Positions 1 through 7,104 of a stretch of 34,989 nt of DNA are shown here, in pieces. The DNA is from Kiritimatiellia bacterium. Its GTDB lineage: Bacteria; Verrucomicrobiota; Kiritimatiellia; RFP12; UBA1067. The position numbers and the translations under genes are program-made. The stretch lies in the NCBI GenBank assembly GCA_017406465.1, contig JAFQYM010000009.1:72221-107209 (forward strand), given 5' to 3'. The notes under the pieces were generated by a model. That model ran no database searches and was not told the DNA's origin. It saw nothing but the letters and a program-made list of their open reading frames with translations. How positions within the stretch are numbered: position 1 is the stretch's first letter; each line of letters begins with the position of its first letter.

Positions 1-572
<572 letters not shown>

Positions 573-595
573 CTAATTATCCGATTTTGTCGAAT

Positions 596-624
596 ATTTT
601 ATGCAATTTTCGCTCGCCCGTCAA
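596..624 (-). promoter_or_regulatory. Sigma70-type promoter of mreB
   Basis: On the minus strand TTGACG (624-619), a 17-base spacer and TAAAAT (601-596) lie about 33 bases before the mreB start. The -35 box overlaps the lysC stop codon at 621-623, so mreB is separately transcribed although it follows lysC on the same strand. Confidence 0.7.
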
Positions 625-1979
625 CCGAAAAATGCCTTGTAAAGCGACCGGACGGCGTTATCGCGGTCCTGCTTCCTGACGGCGATCATGAATGAGACCT
701 CGGATGAGCCCTGGTTCACCATGGAGAGCGATATCCCGGCGGACGCAAGCGCAAGGCAGGCCTTAGCGAGCATACCGGGCGTGTAGCACATGCCCTCGCC
801 CACAACCATAAGCGTCGTGATGTCGCGCTCAACCGTCACGAAATCGGGCTCGAGCTCGCGGCGGATTATCGCCACGACGCGGCGCTCGACCTCACGCGGG
901 AGATACTGCTCCTTGATGACAATGCACTGCGAGTCGACGCCCGAGGGCATGTGTTCGTAGGGGACGTGCTCGTCCTCGAGGATCTGGAGAAGCCGCCTTC
1001 CGAAGCCGATCTCGCGGTTCATCAGGTACTTCTCGACAACGATGTTGCAGAAGCCGTCCGCGCTCGCGATGCCGACGACAGTGCCGGGAACGACGCGCCG
1101 CGACTGCTGGATCATCGTGCCGGGCTCGCCGGGGTGGTTTGTGTTGCGGATGTTGATCGGGATTCGCGCCCTGACCGCAGGAATGACAGCGTCGTCGGCG
1201 AAGACGCCGAAGCCCGCGTAGGCAAGCTCGCGCATCTCGCGGTACGTCATCGTCGGGATACCCTCTTTCACATCGGGAACGATGCGCGGGTCGACGGGGT
1301 AGACAGAGTCGACGTCGGTGAAGTTCTCGTAGACGTCAGCGCAAACGGCCGCAGCGAGGATCGAGCCCGTGATGTCGGAGCCGCCGCGCGGGAACGTCGC
1401 GACCTTGCCGTCCTTCGTATAGCCGAAGAAGCCAGGGTATATCACTATTCCTTCGAAGTTCGAGAACGCGCGCGAAAGCGTCGCGTAGCTGTCGGGATCA
1501 AGCGTAGCGTCGCCGAAGTCGCCCTTCAGCACCATTCCCGTGTCCTTGGGGCTCGCGTACCGCGCCTTCCTGCCGCGCGCCGCGAACGCGACTGCGACGA
1601 GCTTCGCGTTGTTGTCCTCGCCGGCCGCCTTGACGAGATCGAGAAACTCCTCGGGACGGAGGTCCTTGACCTGGGCAACACGCGACCTCAAGTCGCGCGT
1701 GATGTCGGACACAATGTCCTCGCCGAGCTTGAGCTCGTCGGCGATGAGAGCGTAGCGCTCGACTACCGCACCAAGCTGGCGGTCGATGTTCTCGCCTGCG
1801 AGCGCAGCCTTCGCGAGCGCGATAAGGAGGTCTGTCACCTTCGTGTCGCCCTTGTCGCGCTTGCCAGGAGCCGAGACGACCACGATGCGCCGCGCGGGAT
1901 CCGCGAGGACGATGTCAATTACCTTGTTTAGCTGCGTCGCGTCCGCAAGGGAGCTGCCGCCGAATTTACATACTTTCAT
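621..1979 (-). CDS. lysC: Aspartate kinase
   Basis: Aspartokinase (452 aa) phosphorylates aspartate, the first step toward lysine, threonine, methionine and diaminopimelate; it is cytoplasmic. The kinase signature KFGGSS is at residues 5-10. RGGSD at 198-202 and FTDVDSVYPVDPR at 220-232 are the conserved nucleotide and aspartate binding segments. Two C-terminal ACT domains occupy roughly 310-452 (NQGSSEVSFMIAV at 422-434). Such ACT pairs normally bind the feedback amino acid, so allosteric control is expected. Length matches monofunctional enzymes of the E. coli LysC type. The gene follows hom after 48 bases, and no separate promoter or strong ribosome site is seen, so co-transcription is likely. 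Confidence 0.95.
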   Translation of the reverse strand: MKVCKFGGSSLADATQLNKVIDIVLADPARRIVVVSAPGKRDKGDTKVTDLLIALAKAALAGENIDRQLGAVVERYALIADELKLGEDIVSDITRDLRSRVAQVKDLRPEEFLDLVKAAGEDNNAKLVAVAFAARGRKARYASPKDTGMVLKGDFGDATLDPDSYATLSRAFSNFEGIVIYPGFFGYTKDGKVATFPRGGSDITGSILAAAVCADVYENFTDVDSVYPVDPRIVPDVKEGIPTMTYREMRELAYAGFGVFADDAVIPAVRARIPINIRNTNHPGEPGTMIQQSRRVVPGTVVGIASADGFCNIVVEKYLMNREIGFGRRLLQILEDEHVPYEHMPSGVDSQCIVIKEQYLPREVERRVVAIIRRELEPDFVTVERDITTLMVVGEGMCYTPGMLAKACLALASAGISLSMVNQGSSEVSFMIAVRKQDRDNAVRSLYKAFFG

Positions 1980-2027
1980 TGAGAGAATTAAAAGCTAAAG
2001 GGTTAAAGGGTTGAAGGGGTTGAGGCG

Positions 2028-3323
2028 TCAGAGGACGCGGAGCTTTACAGGATCTTCGCCGATTACACCCGATGCCTTGATTTCCGAGAGCGCCGCATCG
2101 AGATCGGCCGAACGCGCCTTGCGAGTCATCGCAACGACCGGGACGGGGAGATTCCCCTCGGTCGAGCCCTTCTGCGAGAGCGCAGAGATCGAAACGCCGT
2201 GGCGACCGAGCGCGGAAGCGACGACGCCCATCGCGCCTGGTCTGTCCGCGAGCATGAAGCGGAGGTAGAATTTCGAGGCGATCTCTCCGGCGGAGCGAAG
2301 ACGCACCTTGCCCTCGCCATAGTTCGGAACGCCCCTCATGTAGCGCGTCTCGTCGTAAGCAAGGTTGCGCGCGATATCGCCGATGTCGCCGACGACAGTA
2401 GAGGCCGTAGGCGCACGGCCCGCGCCGCGCCCATAGTACATCGTGTAGTCAGACATGTCGCCTTTGACATACGCGGCGTTGAACGCGTCGTTCACGTTGG
2501 CGAGCATGTGCGAAAAGGGAATCAGCGTCGGATGCACGCCGACCTCGACTTCATCGCCATCCTTCGCGACGCACGCGAGGAGCTTGATGCGATAGCCGAG
2601 GTCCGCGGCGTACTTCACGTCAGCGCCAGCGAGGTTGCGGATGCCTTCGACCTGAACCTGGTCGAGCGTCGGCTGAAAACCATATGCGAGCGCCGCAAGG
2701 ATGCACGCCTTGTGGGCAGTGTCGAAACCGTCGACATCGAGCGAGGGATTGGCCTCGGCGTAACCGAGTTTCTGCGCGTCCTTGAGGACGACATCGAAGG
2801 GAAGTCCCTCGTTCTCCATCCTCGTGAGAATGTAGTTGCAAGTGCCGTTGAGAATGCCGTGGATCGACTCGATCTCGTTGCCCGCGAGCCCTTCGCGCAA
2901 GACGCGGATGATCGGAATGCCGCCGCCAACCGATGCGCCGAAGTAGATGTCGACGTCGTTCTTCGCCGCCGTCTCGAAGATCTCGTGCCCGTATTCCGCG
3001 AGCAGCTTCTTGTTCGCGGTGACGACGCACTTGCCGCCGTTGAGTGCTTCGAGGACAAATGTCTTCGCAATGCCGGTGCCGCCGATTGTCTCGACGATGA
3101 TGTCGATCTCGGGATCGGCGAGGACGCTCTTGGCGTCTGTCGTGAGGATGTCGCTCGGGACATTGATGCCGCGGTCCGTCGTGATGTCGAGGTCCGCGAT
3201 CTTCTTCAAGACGATGTCGACGCCGAGGCGCTTCGCCATGACGTCACGATGCTTCAGAAGGCCGTCAGCGACTCCCGCGCCGACGGTTCCAAAGCCAAGA
3301 ATTCCAACTCCTATCTGCTTCAT
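2028..3323 (-). CDS. hom: Homoserine dehydrogenase
   Basis: Reduces aspartate semialdehyde to homoserine with NAD(P)H, the branch point to threonine and methionine. The protein (431 aa) opens with the Rossmann motif GILGFGTVGAG. TANKKLLAEYG carries the conserved catalytic-site lysine. NGTCNYIL and PSLDVDGFDTAHK are typical of the substrate-binding domain. The last 80 residues form an ACT domain (DRPGAMGVVASAL) for end-product sensing. ATG at 3323 is preferred because AGGG lies 6 bases upstream; an in-frame GTG at 3350 would add nine residues without a good ribosome site. It sits between the DUF3127 gene and lysC, all on the minus strand, so a three-gene operon is likely. Confidence 0.95.
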   Translation of the reverse strand: MKQIGVGILGFGTVGAGVADGLLKHRDVMAKRLGVDIVLKKIADLDITTDRGINVPSDILTTDAKSVLADPEIDIIVETIGGTGIAKTFVLEALNGGKCVVTANKKLLAEYGHEIFETAAKNDVDIYFGASVGGGIPIIRVLREGLAGNEIESIHGILNGTCNYILTRMENEGLPFDVVLKDAQKLGYAEANPSLDVDGFDTAHKACILAALAYGFQPTLDQVQVEGIRNLAGADVKYAADLGYRIKLLACVAKDGDEVEVGVHPTLIPFSHMLANVNDAFNAAYVKGDMSDYTMYYGRGAGRAPTASTVVGDIGDIARNLAYDETRYMRGVPNYGEGKVRLRSAGEIASKFYLRFMLADRPGAMGVVASALGRHGVSISALSQKGSTEGNLPVPVVAMTRKARSADLDAALSEIKASGVIGEDPVKLRVL

Positions 3324-3369
3324 GTCTACCCTTTTTCTGCTTTCTGTCACTCACCCTTGTCGCCAAATC

Positions 3370-3756
3370 TTAGAACGGCATATCGTCTATCGCGCCGGCG
3401 TCCTCGGGGAAATCGGGCTCTGCCGGGGCGGGAACGGGCTCGGTGGAAGAGCCGTCCGCATTGAGAACCTCGATCTTGAGCCCTGTCAAGTCGGTGAAGT
3501 ACTTGACCTGGCCCTGGGGATTCGTCCACTCGCGGCCGTCGATGGCAAAGCGAATCTTGGCGCGCTGACCTTCGCGCACCGTATCGAGCATGGAGGCGGC
3601 GTCCTTCTTGAAGGTGAACGCGATGTGGTTGGGCCACTTTGACTCAGCCCCAACATCATCTGTCATAACGACATCGCGCTTAGTGAATCCGCTCGCAAAT
3701 GTCTGGAGCTGAAGCACCTTCTCGACAACGCCTGTATACTCGTAAATAGCCGCCAT
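3370..3756 (-). CDS. DUF3127 protein, SSB-like OB-fold
   Basis: A 128-residue protein that I assign to DUF3127 from the pattern YTGVVEKVLQLQTF near the start, HIAFTF in the middle and WTNPQGQVKYFTDLTGLKIEV at about 77-97. The family has an OB-fold like single-stranded-DNA binding proteins. The C-terminus (acidic stretch ending DDMPF) resembles the SSB tail that recruits partner proteins. A role in ssDNA handling is therefore plausible but inferred. The ATG has GGAAGTAGGG just upstream and an extended -10 promoter at 3786-3794. It is the first gene of an apparent run into hom and lysC (46-base gap); no functional link to amino acid synthesis is evident. Confidence 0.75.
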   Translation of the reverse strand: MAAIYEYTGVVEKVLQLQTFASGFTKRDVVMTDDVGAESKWPNHIAFTFKKDAASMLDTVREGQRAKIRFAIDGREWTNPQGQVKYFTDLTGLKIEVLNADGSSTEPVPAPAEPDFPEDAGAIDDMPF

Positions 3757-3785
3757 TTTCCCTACTTCCTTTTTTGTTTCGGGAT

Positions 3786-3794
3786 ATTATATCA
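3786..3794 (-). promoter_or_regulatory. Extended -10 promoter of the DUF3127-hom-lysC run
   Basis: TGATATAAT on the minus strand, with no recognisable -35 box at the expected distance. The leader to the ATG at 3756 is about 25-30 bases and contains a ribosome site. Confidence 0.6.
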
Positions 3795-3849
3795 TTTTTT
3801 TGTCGGCTCCTACGCCCGGGAGCTGAATTTATCGCATTTTAACTAAACC

Positions 3850-4321
3850 CTATGCTGATTTGCCTTCCGACGTGCGGCTTTGTTTCGGGCAACCGTGCTC
3901 GCCCTTGAGAAACGGTCGATTCGCGCGTCCTTGCGACCGCTCGGCGTATACATATACGCCTTCGGGTCGCAGTCCTGCGCGACTCGCCTCGTTTTCAAGG
4001 GTTCCGCCCGGCTTCGGCCCAAAACAAAGCCGCGCATGGCATCCTCGGGAACTGGGCTAACGGCGCACGCGTTCGTCTCTCGCTTCGGGGAAAAGCGCGA
4101 CTCCTCCCACGCGCTGCATCCACCGTCCGCAGCGCGATACTTCGTCGGCGGGATACCGCCTTCTCGTCTCGCGCGCGTCCGTTGGCGCATCACGCGAACT
4201 GTCGTCGCGCCGTTCCCCTGCGCTTGCTCCTCACACATCCGCCGTTAGCCCGACCTTCCGCTATGGCGCGTTTTTCTTCGTAGTCTTTGCGCTCGCCGAC
4301 TTATCGTCGGCTCGCTTAACC
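3850..4321 (-). ncRNA. Structured non-coding RNA, copy A
   Basis: The region lacks a credible protein but is dense in nested helices and aligns with a second locus at 5154-5520. Reading on the minus strand, it opens GGTTAAGCGA, then a 6-bp hairpin (4311-4306 with 4300-4295, loop GATAA), then GAGCGCA and TACGAAGAAAAACGCGCC. GAAGGTC is followed by a perfect 12-bp stem (4251-4240 with 4065-4054) enclosing a 174-base structured insert. Next come AGTTCCCGAG and TGCGCGG. A 17-bp stem with one G-U pair (4033-4017 with 3890-3874) encloses an inner CCCTTGA/TCAAGGG stem (4001-3995 with 3908-3902) and three hairpins, including the near-palindrome at 3943-3960. It may be the 3' untranslated part of the membrane-protein gene upstream. 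Its class is unknown; an IscB-type omega RNA (HEARO) is one possibility. Confidence 0.65.
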
Positions 4322-4498
4322 ACTTTCGGCTGCAACCACGCTTCTGCCTGACGCAAATCCGACTCTAAACGACTCTAGTTGGGAAAGCACCACGCTAGCG
4401 CCCGCTTACGCGGCTCAGCCTACGGCCTCGATGGATATGCCATCTTGGCGGCGCTATCTATCACCCCTCCCCCGTATTCCAATGGTTTTGCAGTAGGG
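4322..4498 (-). other. Non-coding 5' flank of structured RNA copy A
   Basis: The 177 bases between the membrane-protein stop codon and the conserved core of RNA copy A carry no coding frame. A CCGC-GTAA-GCGG tetraloop hairpin lies at 4402-4413, and there is an imperfect direct repeat of GAGTCG around 4349-4375. This part has no clear counterpart upstream of copy B, so it may be a locus-specific 5' domain or part of the mRNA trailer. Confidence 0.4.
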
Positions 4499-5047
4499 CT
4501 ATCGAAAGTTATTGACGATAATAAACCAAGAGAAGGCTGCCGAGACGATCCATGCGAGAAAAGCGGTTGTGCGCGGCTTCAGTGTAAATGCGAGCGGGAC
4601 GGTGCCGACAAGCATGCCGATAAGACTGAAGAGGAGCAGACACGGAAGCCATTCGCCATGGTAAGTATGGCTACCTGGGAACAGGTGGTTCACCTGGTGC
4701 GCCGCAACGCCGCCCAAAAGTCCGCTGACAACGGCCGCAAACCAGCGAAGCATTGCCGGGCGGGATGCATCTGGCGCTTTTGATCTGGTGCGCCAAATAG
4801 ATCGCACGAAGATGGCAACGAGAAGTACGCTTGAAATAATCCAGAGCACTATCGCAATTATGCAGACGGCCATGATCAAGAGCGGCATCCCGCCAGCATA
4901 AGTAATAGTCCCTAAAAGCAGATAAGTGAAAAGCGAAATCAGCCAGAGTGTGCCGAGAACACCCCAAAGGCCTGTCTTGGAGGCTGCAGGCACAGCGCCC
5001 CTAACCGCCGCATATTTTTCAGACAAGCTCTCTCGCAATTTCCTCAT
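4499..5047 (-). CDS. Hypothetical polytopic membrane protein
   Basis: I do not recognise this 182-residue protein. After a short basic N-terminus (MRKLRESLSEKY) it has about five hydrophobic segments, near residues 27-50, 54-83, 96-113, 134-155 and 161-179, so it is an inner-membrane protein. The ATG at 5047 is chosen because an extended -10 (TGATATAAT, 5063-5055) ends only 7 bases before it; a longer in-frame start at 5110 would lie upstream of that promoter. The transcript would be leaderless. It is isolated between the two copies of the structured RNA, which point away from it on both sides. Copy A is on its own strand just downstream. No function can be assigned. Confidence 0.65.
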   Translation of the reverse strand: MRKLRESLSEKYAAVRGAVPAASKTGLWGVLGTLWLISLFTYLLLGTITYAGGMPLLIMAVCIIAIVLWIISSVLLVAIFVRSIWRTRSKAPDASRPAMLRWFAAVVSGLLGGVAAHQVNHLFPGSHTYHGEWLPCLLLFSLIGMLVGTVPLAFTLKPRTTAFLAWIVSAAFSWFIIVNNFR

Positions 5048-5054
5048 GCGTCGT

Positions 5055-5063
5055 ATTATATCA
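5055..5063 (-). promoter_or_regulatory. Extended -10 promoter giving a leaderless start
   Basis: TGATATAAT on the minus strand; 7 bases separate the hexamer from the ATG at 5047, so the transcript should begin at or next to the start codon. Confidence 0.55.
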
Positions 5064-5153
5064 CAAATCCCCCATAACGCGACGCCCGACGGTTGTTGTA
5101 AGTGCGCCAAACGGCGACATGCTCGAAAAACGCAGCAAATCTGTCGCGGGCAA

Positions 5154-5520
5154 GGTTAAGCGAGTCGATGGAACATCGACGAGCGCAGATGCTACGAAGA
5201 AAACGCGCCTTATAGAAGGTCGGGGCAAGGCGACGAGCATGCGTCGCCTTGCCCCAGCTCCCGAGAGTGCACTGCGCGGTCACGGTCGGGATAACCGACG
5301 CATGCGTTTTCAGCCGCAAGGCTATCGCCAAGCCGAGCCGATGGTCGCGGGTGAGGCAGGCGGAAGGTCGCAGGCGTAATAGAGACTTGCGTACGCCGCC
5401 AGTGATAGACGCCGAGGCACGGCAGGCTAAACTCGGCTTATTGTCTGATGTGCGAGAGCCGTCGCGAGCCTGGAGCCGAACGAGAGCCCCGCGAGCCATC
5501 GGGCGGCGCGGCGATTTTAA
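5154..5520 (+). ncRNA. Structured non-coding RNA, copy B
   Basis: Plus-strand homologue of the RNA at 3850-4321. It opens with GGTTAAGCGA and a 7-bp hairpin (5164-5170 with 5174-5180, loop GAA). Then come GAGCGCA, CTACGAAG, AAAACGCGCC and GAAGGTC, followed by a perfect 14-bp stem (5222-5235 with 5242-5255) and AGCTCCCGAG...TGCGCGG. Single-stranded blocks match copy A almost exactly, while both stems differ in sequence and keep pairing. The 174-base insert of copy A is replaced by a 6-base loop. Downstream are further helices: GTCGG-GATAA-CCGAC, AGCCGCAAGGCT, GGCGTA...TACGCC, and GCCGAG...CTCGGC inside ATAGAC...GTCTGAT. I see no promoter or coding frame. The 3' limit is uncertain and lies before the nadD stop at 5582. 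Confidence 0.65.
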
Positions 5521-5581
5521 GCCCTAAGCCGAAACACGCCCCTTCGCGGACGCGCGGCCTTCGGACGCCGCCGAACACCCC

Positions 5582-6223
5582 CTATGGCTTGAGGTAGAGG
5601 CGGCAGTGGCAGAGGCCGTGATACGCGGGATCGGCGAGCTGGCCCTTGAATTCGTCGCAGGGGCAGAAGAACTCGGGGAGCTTCGGCAGACGGCACGGGC
5701 AAAAGCCGTGCTTGCGGACAAGGCCGTCCTTCACGACCTTGACCACTTTCTCGTCGCCATTGAACACCACCTTGCCCTTCTCAAAGAGCTCGCGTATCTC
5801 TGTAGACGATTCCTTCGTGCGCGGAAACGACTTGAAGGTGACGATCTTCTTCAACTCATCGTAGTCCTTCCAGCGCGGCAGCCCCTCTACGGAGTCCTCA
5901 CCGATCAGGAAGAAAAGCTCCGCTCCGGGATTCTCCGCGGCAATCTCGCGCACAGTGTCTATCGCATAGGAAACGCCACCGCGAATTAACTCACGATCGT
6001 CAACGATTGCCTCTGGAATCTCGGCAAAGGCGTTCTTCACCATCTCGAGTCGATCCCACGGGAGAGGCAACATGTCCTTCGCCGCCTCGGTCTTGAACGG
6101 ACTGATGTTCGCTGGGATCACAATGAGCCGGTCAAGCGCGAGCGATGCAACCGCCTCGCGCGCGAGATTGACGTGCCCGAAGTGGACTGGATTGAAACTC
6201 CCGCCGTAGATGCCGATCTTCAC
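5582..6223 (-). CDS. nadD: Nicotinate-nucleotide adenylyltransferase fused to a ferredoxin:thioredoxin reductase-like cysteine domain
   Basis: NadD adenylates nicotinate mononucleotide in NAD synthesis. Residues 7-17 are GGSFNPVHFGH, the nucleotidyltransferase motif; LFFLIGEDS (103-111), LPRWKDY and the second ATP motif SSTEIR (139-144) follow. The stretch between the core and SSTEIR is shorter than usual. After about residue 160 the protein departs from NadD: it has CPC (175-177), CPC (187-189) and CHC (205-207) in the order of the 4Fe-4S/disulfide site of ferredoxin:thioredoxin reductase catalytic chains, within GFCPCRLP and GLCHCRLYLKP. The GTG start overlaps the proC stop (GTGA), giving translational coupling. 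The fusion is visible in one uninterrupted frame; its redox role is inferred. Confidence 0.85.
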   Translation of the reverse strand: MKIGIYGGSFNPVHFGHVNLAREAVASLALDRLIVIPANISPFKTEAAKDMLPLPWDRLEMVKNAFAEIPEAIVDDRELIRGGVSYAIDTVREIAAENPGAELFFLIGEDSVEGLPRWKDYDELKKIVTFKSFPRTKESSTEIRELFEKGKVVFNGDEKVVKVVKDGLVRKHGFCPCRLPKLPEFFCPCDEFKGQLADPAYHGLCHCRLYLKP

Positions 6224-7002
6224 GCCAGCTCCTTCGATCTTTTGGCGGCGGCGGCGAGCGTCGCGGCGACGATCCTCTTGAACGCGGGAACGTCCATCTT
6301 CTCCATGCCCGCGGCAGTTGTGCCGCCCTTCGTGCAGACGCCCTCGATAAACGGACGAAGCGCCATGCCGCTTTCCCTGAGGAACTTCGCCGTTCCGAAC
6401 ATCGTCTGCTCGGCGAGAAGACGGGCGACGGCGGGCTTGAGCCCGAGCTTGACGCCGCCCTCGACCATCGCCTCCTCCATGTAGGCGAAATACGCGGGGC
6501 CCGAGCCGGAAAGCGCCGTCACCGCGTCAAAGTCCTTCTCCTTGAGAACGACAGTCGCGCCAGCGCCGCCGAGAATCTTCTCAACGAGCTTCACGTCCTT
6601 CGCGGGGGTCTTCGCGGCAGGGCATATCGCGCACATGCCGGCGTTCGCGCGGAGCGCGAGGTTGGGCATCACGCGGACGAGATTGACTTTCGCGCCAAAC
6701 GCCTTCTTGAGCTTCGCAAGGGTCTTTCCGGCGACAATCGAGACGATCGTGTGCTTCGCGGTAAGGAGCGGCTTCACTTCGGCGGCGACTGCATCCACGT
6801 CCTGCGGACGGACGGCGAGAAAGACGAACTTCGCCTTCTTCGCGACTTCCTTCACGTCTGCCGTCGTCGCAACGCCGTACTTCCGCGTCAGATCCGCCGC
6901 GCGTTCCGCGACCTTCTCGGCCATCACGACGCCCTTCTTGTCCTCAATCGCGGAAAGAATACCCTCCGCCATCTTGCCCGCGCCAAAAAATCCAATCTTC
7001 AT
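6220..7002 (-). CDS. proC: Pyrroline-5-carboxylate reductase
   Basis: Catalyses the last step of proline synthesis, NAD(P)H-dependent reduction of pyrroline-5-carboxylate. The 260-residue protein starts with the dinucleotide motif GFFGAGKMAEGIL. VFLAVRPQDV and the MPNLALRANAG segment follow. ALSGSGPAYFAYMEEAMVEGG, the family signature, forms the substrate and dimer region, with the conserved TKGGTTAAGM near the C-terminus. Length is normal. AAAGGAG lies 4-5 bases before the ATG, and a TGGTATAAT promoter sits about 55 bases upstream. proC and nadD form a two-gene operon with overlapping stop and start. Confidence 0.95.
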   Translation of the reverse strand: MKIGFFGAGKMAEGILSAIEDKKGVVMAEKVAERAADLTRKYGVATTADVKEVAKKAKFVFLAVRPQDVDAVAAEVKPLLTAKHTIVSIVAGKTLAKLKKAFGAKVNLVRVMPNLALRANAGMCAICPAAKTPAKDVKLVEKILGGAGATVVLKEKDFDAVTALSGSGPAYFAYMEEAMVEGGVKLGLKPAVARLLAEQTMFGTAKFLRESGMALRPFIEGVCTKGGTTAAGMEKMDVPAFKRIVAATLAAAAKRSKELA

Positions 7003-7054
7003 TTGCTCCTTTCGACTTCGAGAGTCCTGCCCATGTTTTGTGATATCGTTCGGT

Positions 7055-7063
7055 ATTATACCA
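7055..7063 (-). promoter_or_regulatory. Extended -10 promoter of proC-nadD
   Basis: TGGTATAAT on the minus strand, without an obvious -35. The leader of roughly 45 bases ends in a strong ribosome site before the proC ATG. Confidence 0.6.
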
Positions 7064-7104
7064 TATTCGACGTTAACTTCCTCGGCGTGAAATATGTAGC
7101 TCGA

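Noticed and set aside
3804..3823. GC-rich inverted repeat (GGCTCC...GGGAGC) as a terminator of RNA copy A
   Set aside because: The T-tract lies on the wrong side for the minus strand (it is followed by A residues there), so it does not qualify as an intrinsic terminator.
3843..4238. A 131-residue Arg-rich reading frame on the minus strand
   Set aside because: It lies wholly in the structured RNA copy A, has no ribosome site or family motifs, and the aligned region of copy B preserves base pairing rather than the frame.
4311..4321. GGTTAAGCGA resembles the first bases of 23S rRNA, and GAGCGCA resembles a 16S segment
   Set aside because: The match ends after about ten bases and the following sequence and stems do not fit rRNA; treated as coincidence.
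3850..4321. RNase P RNA, tmRNA or group II intron as the identity of the structured RNA
   Set aside because: The hallmark RNase P blocks, tmRNA ends with a tRNA-like domain, and intron domain V are not found; two copies per genome also argue against RNase P RNA and tmRNA.
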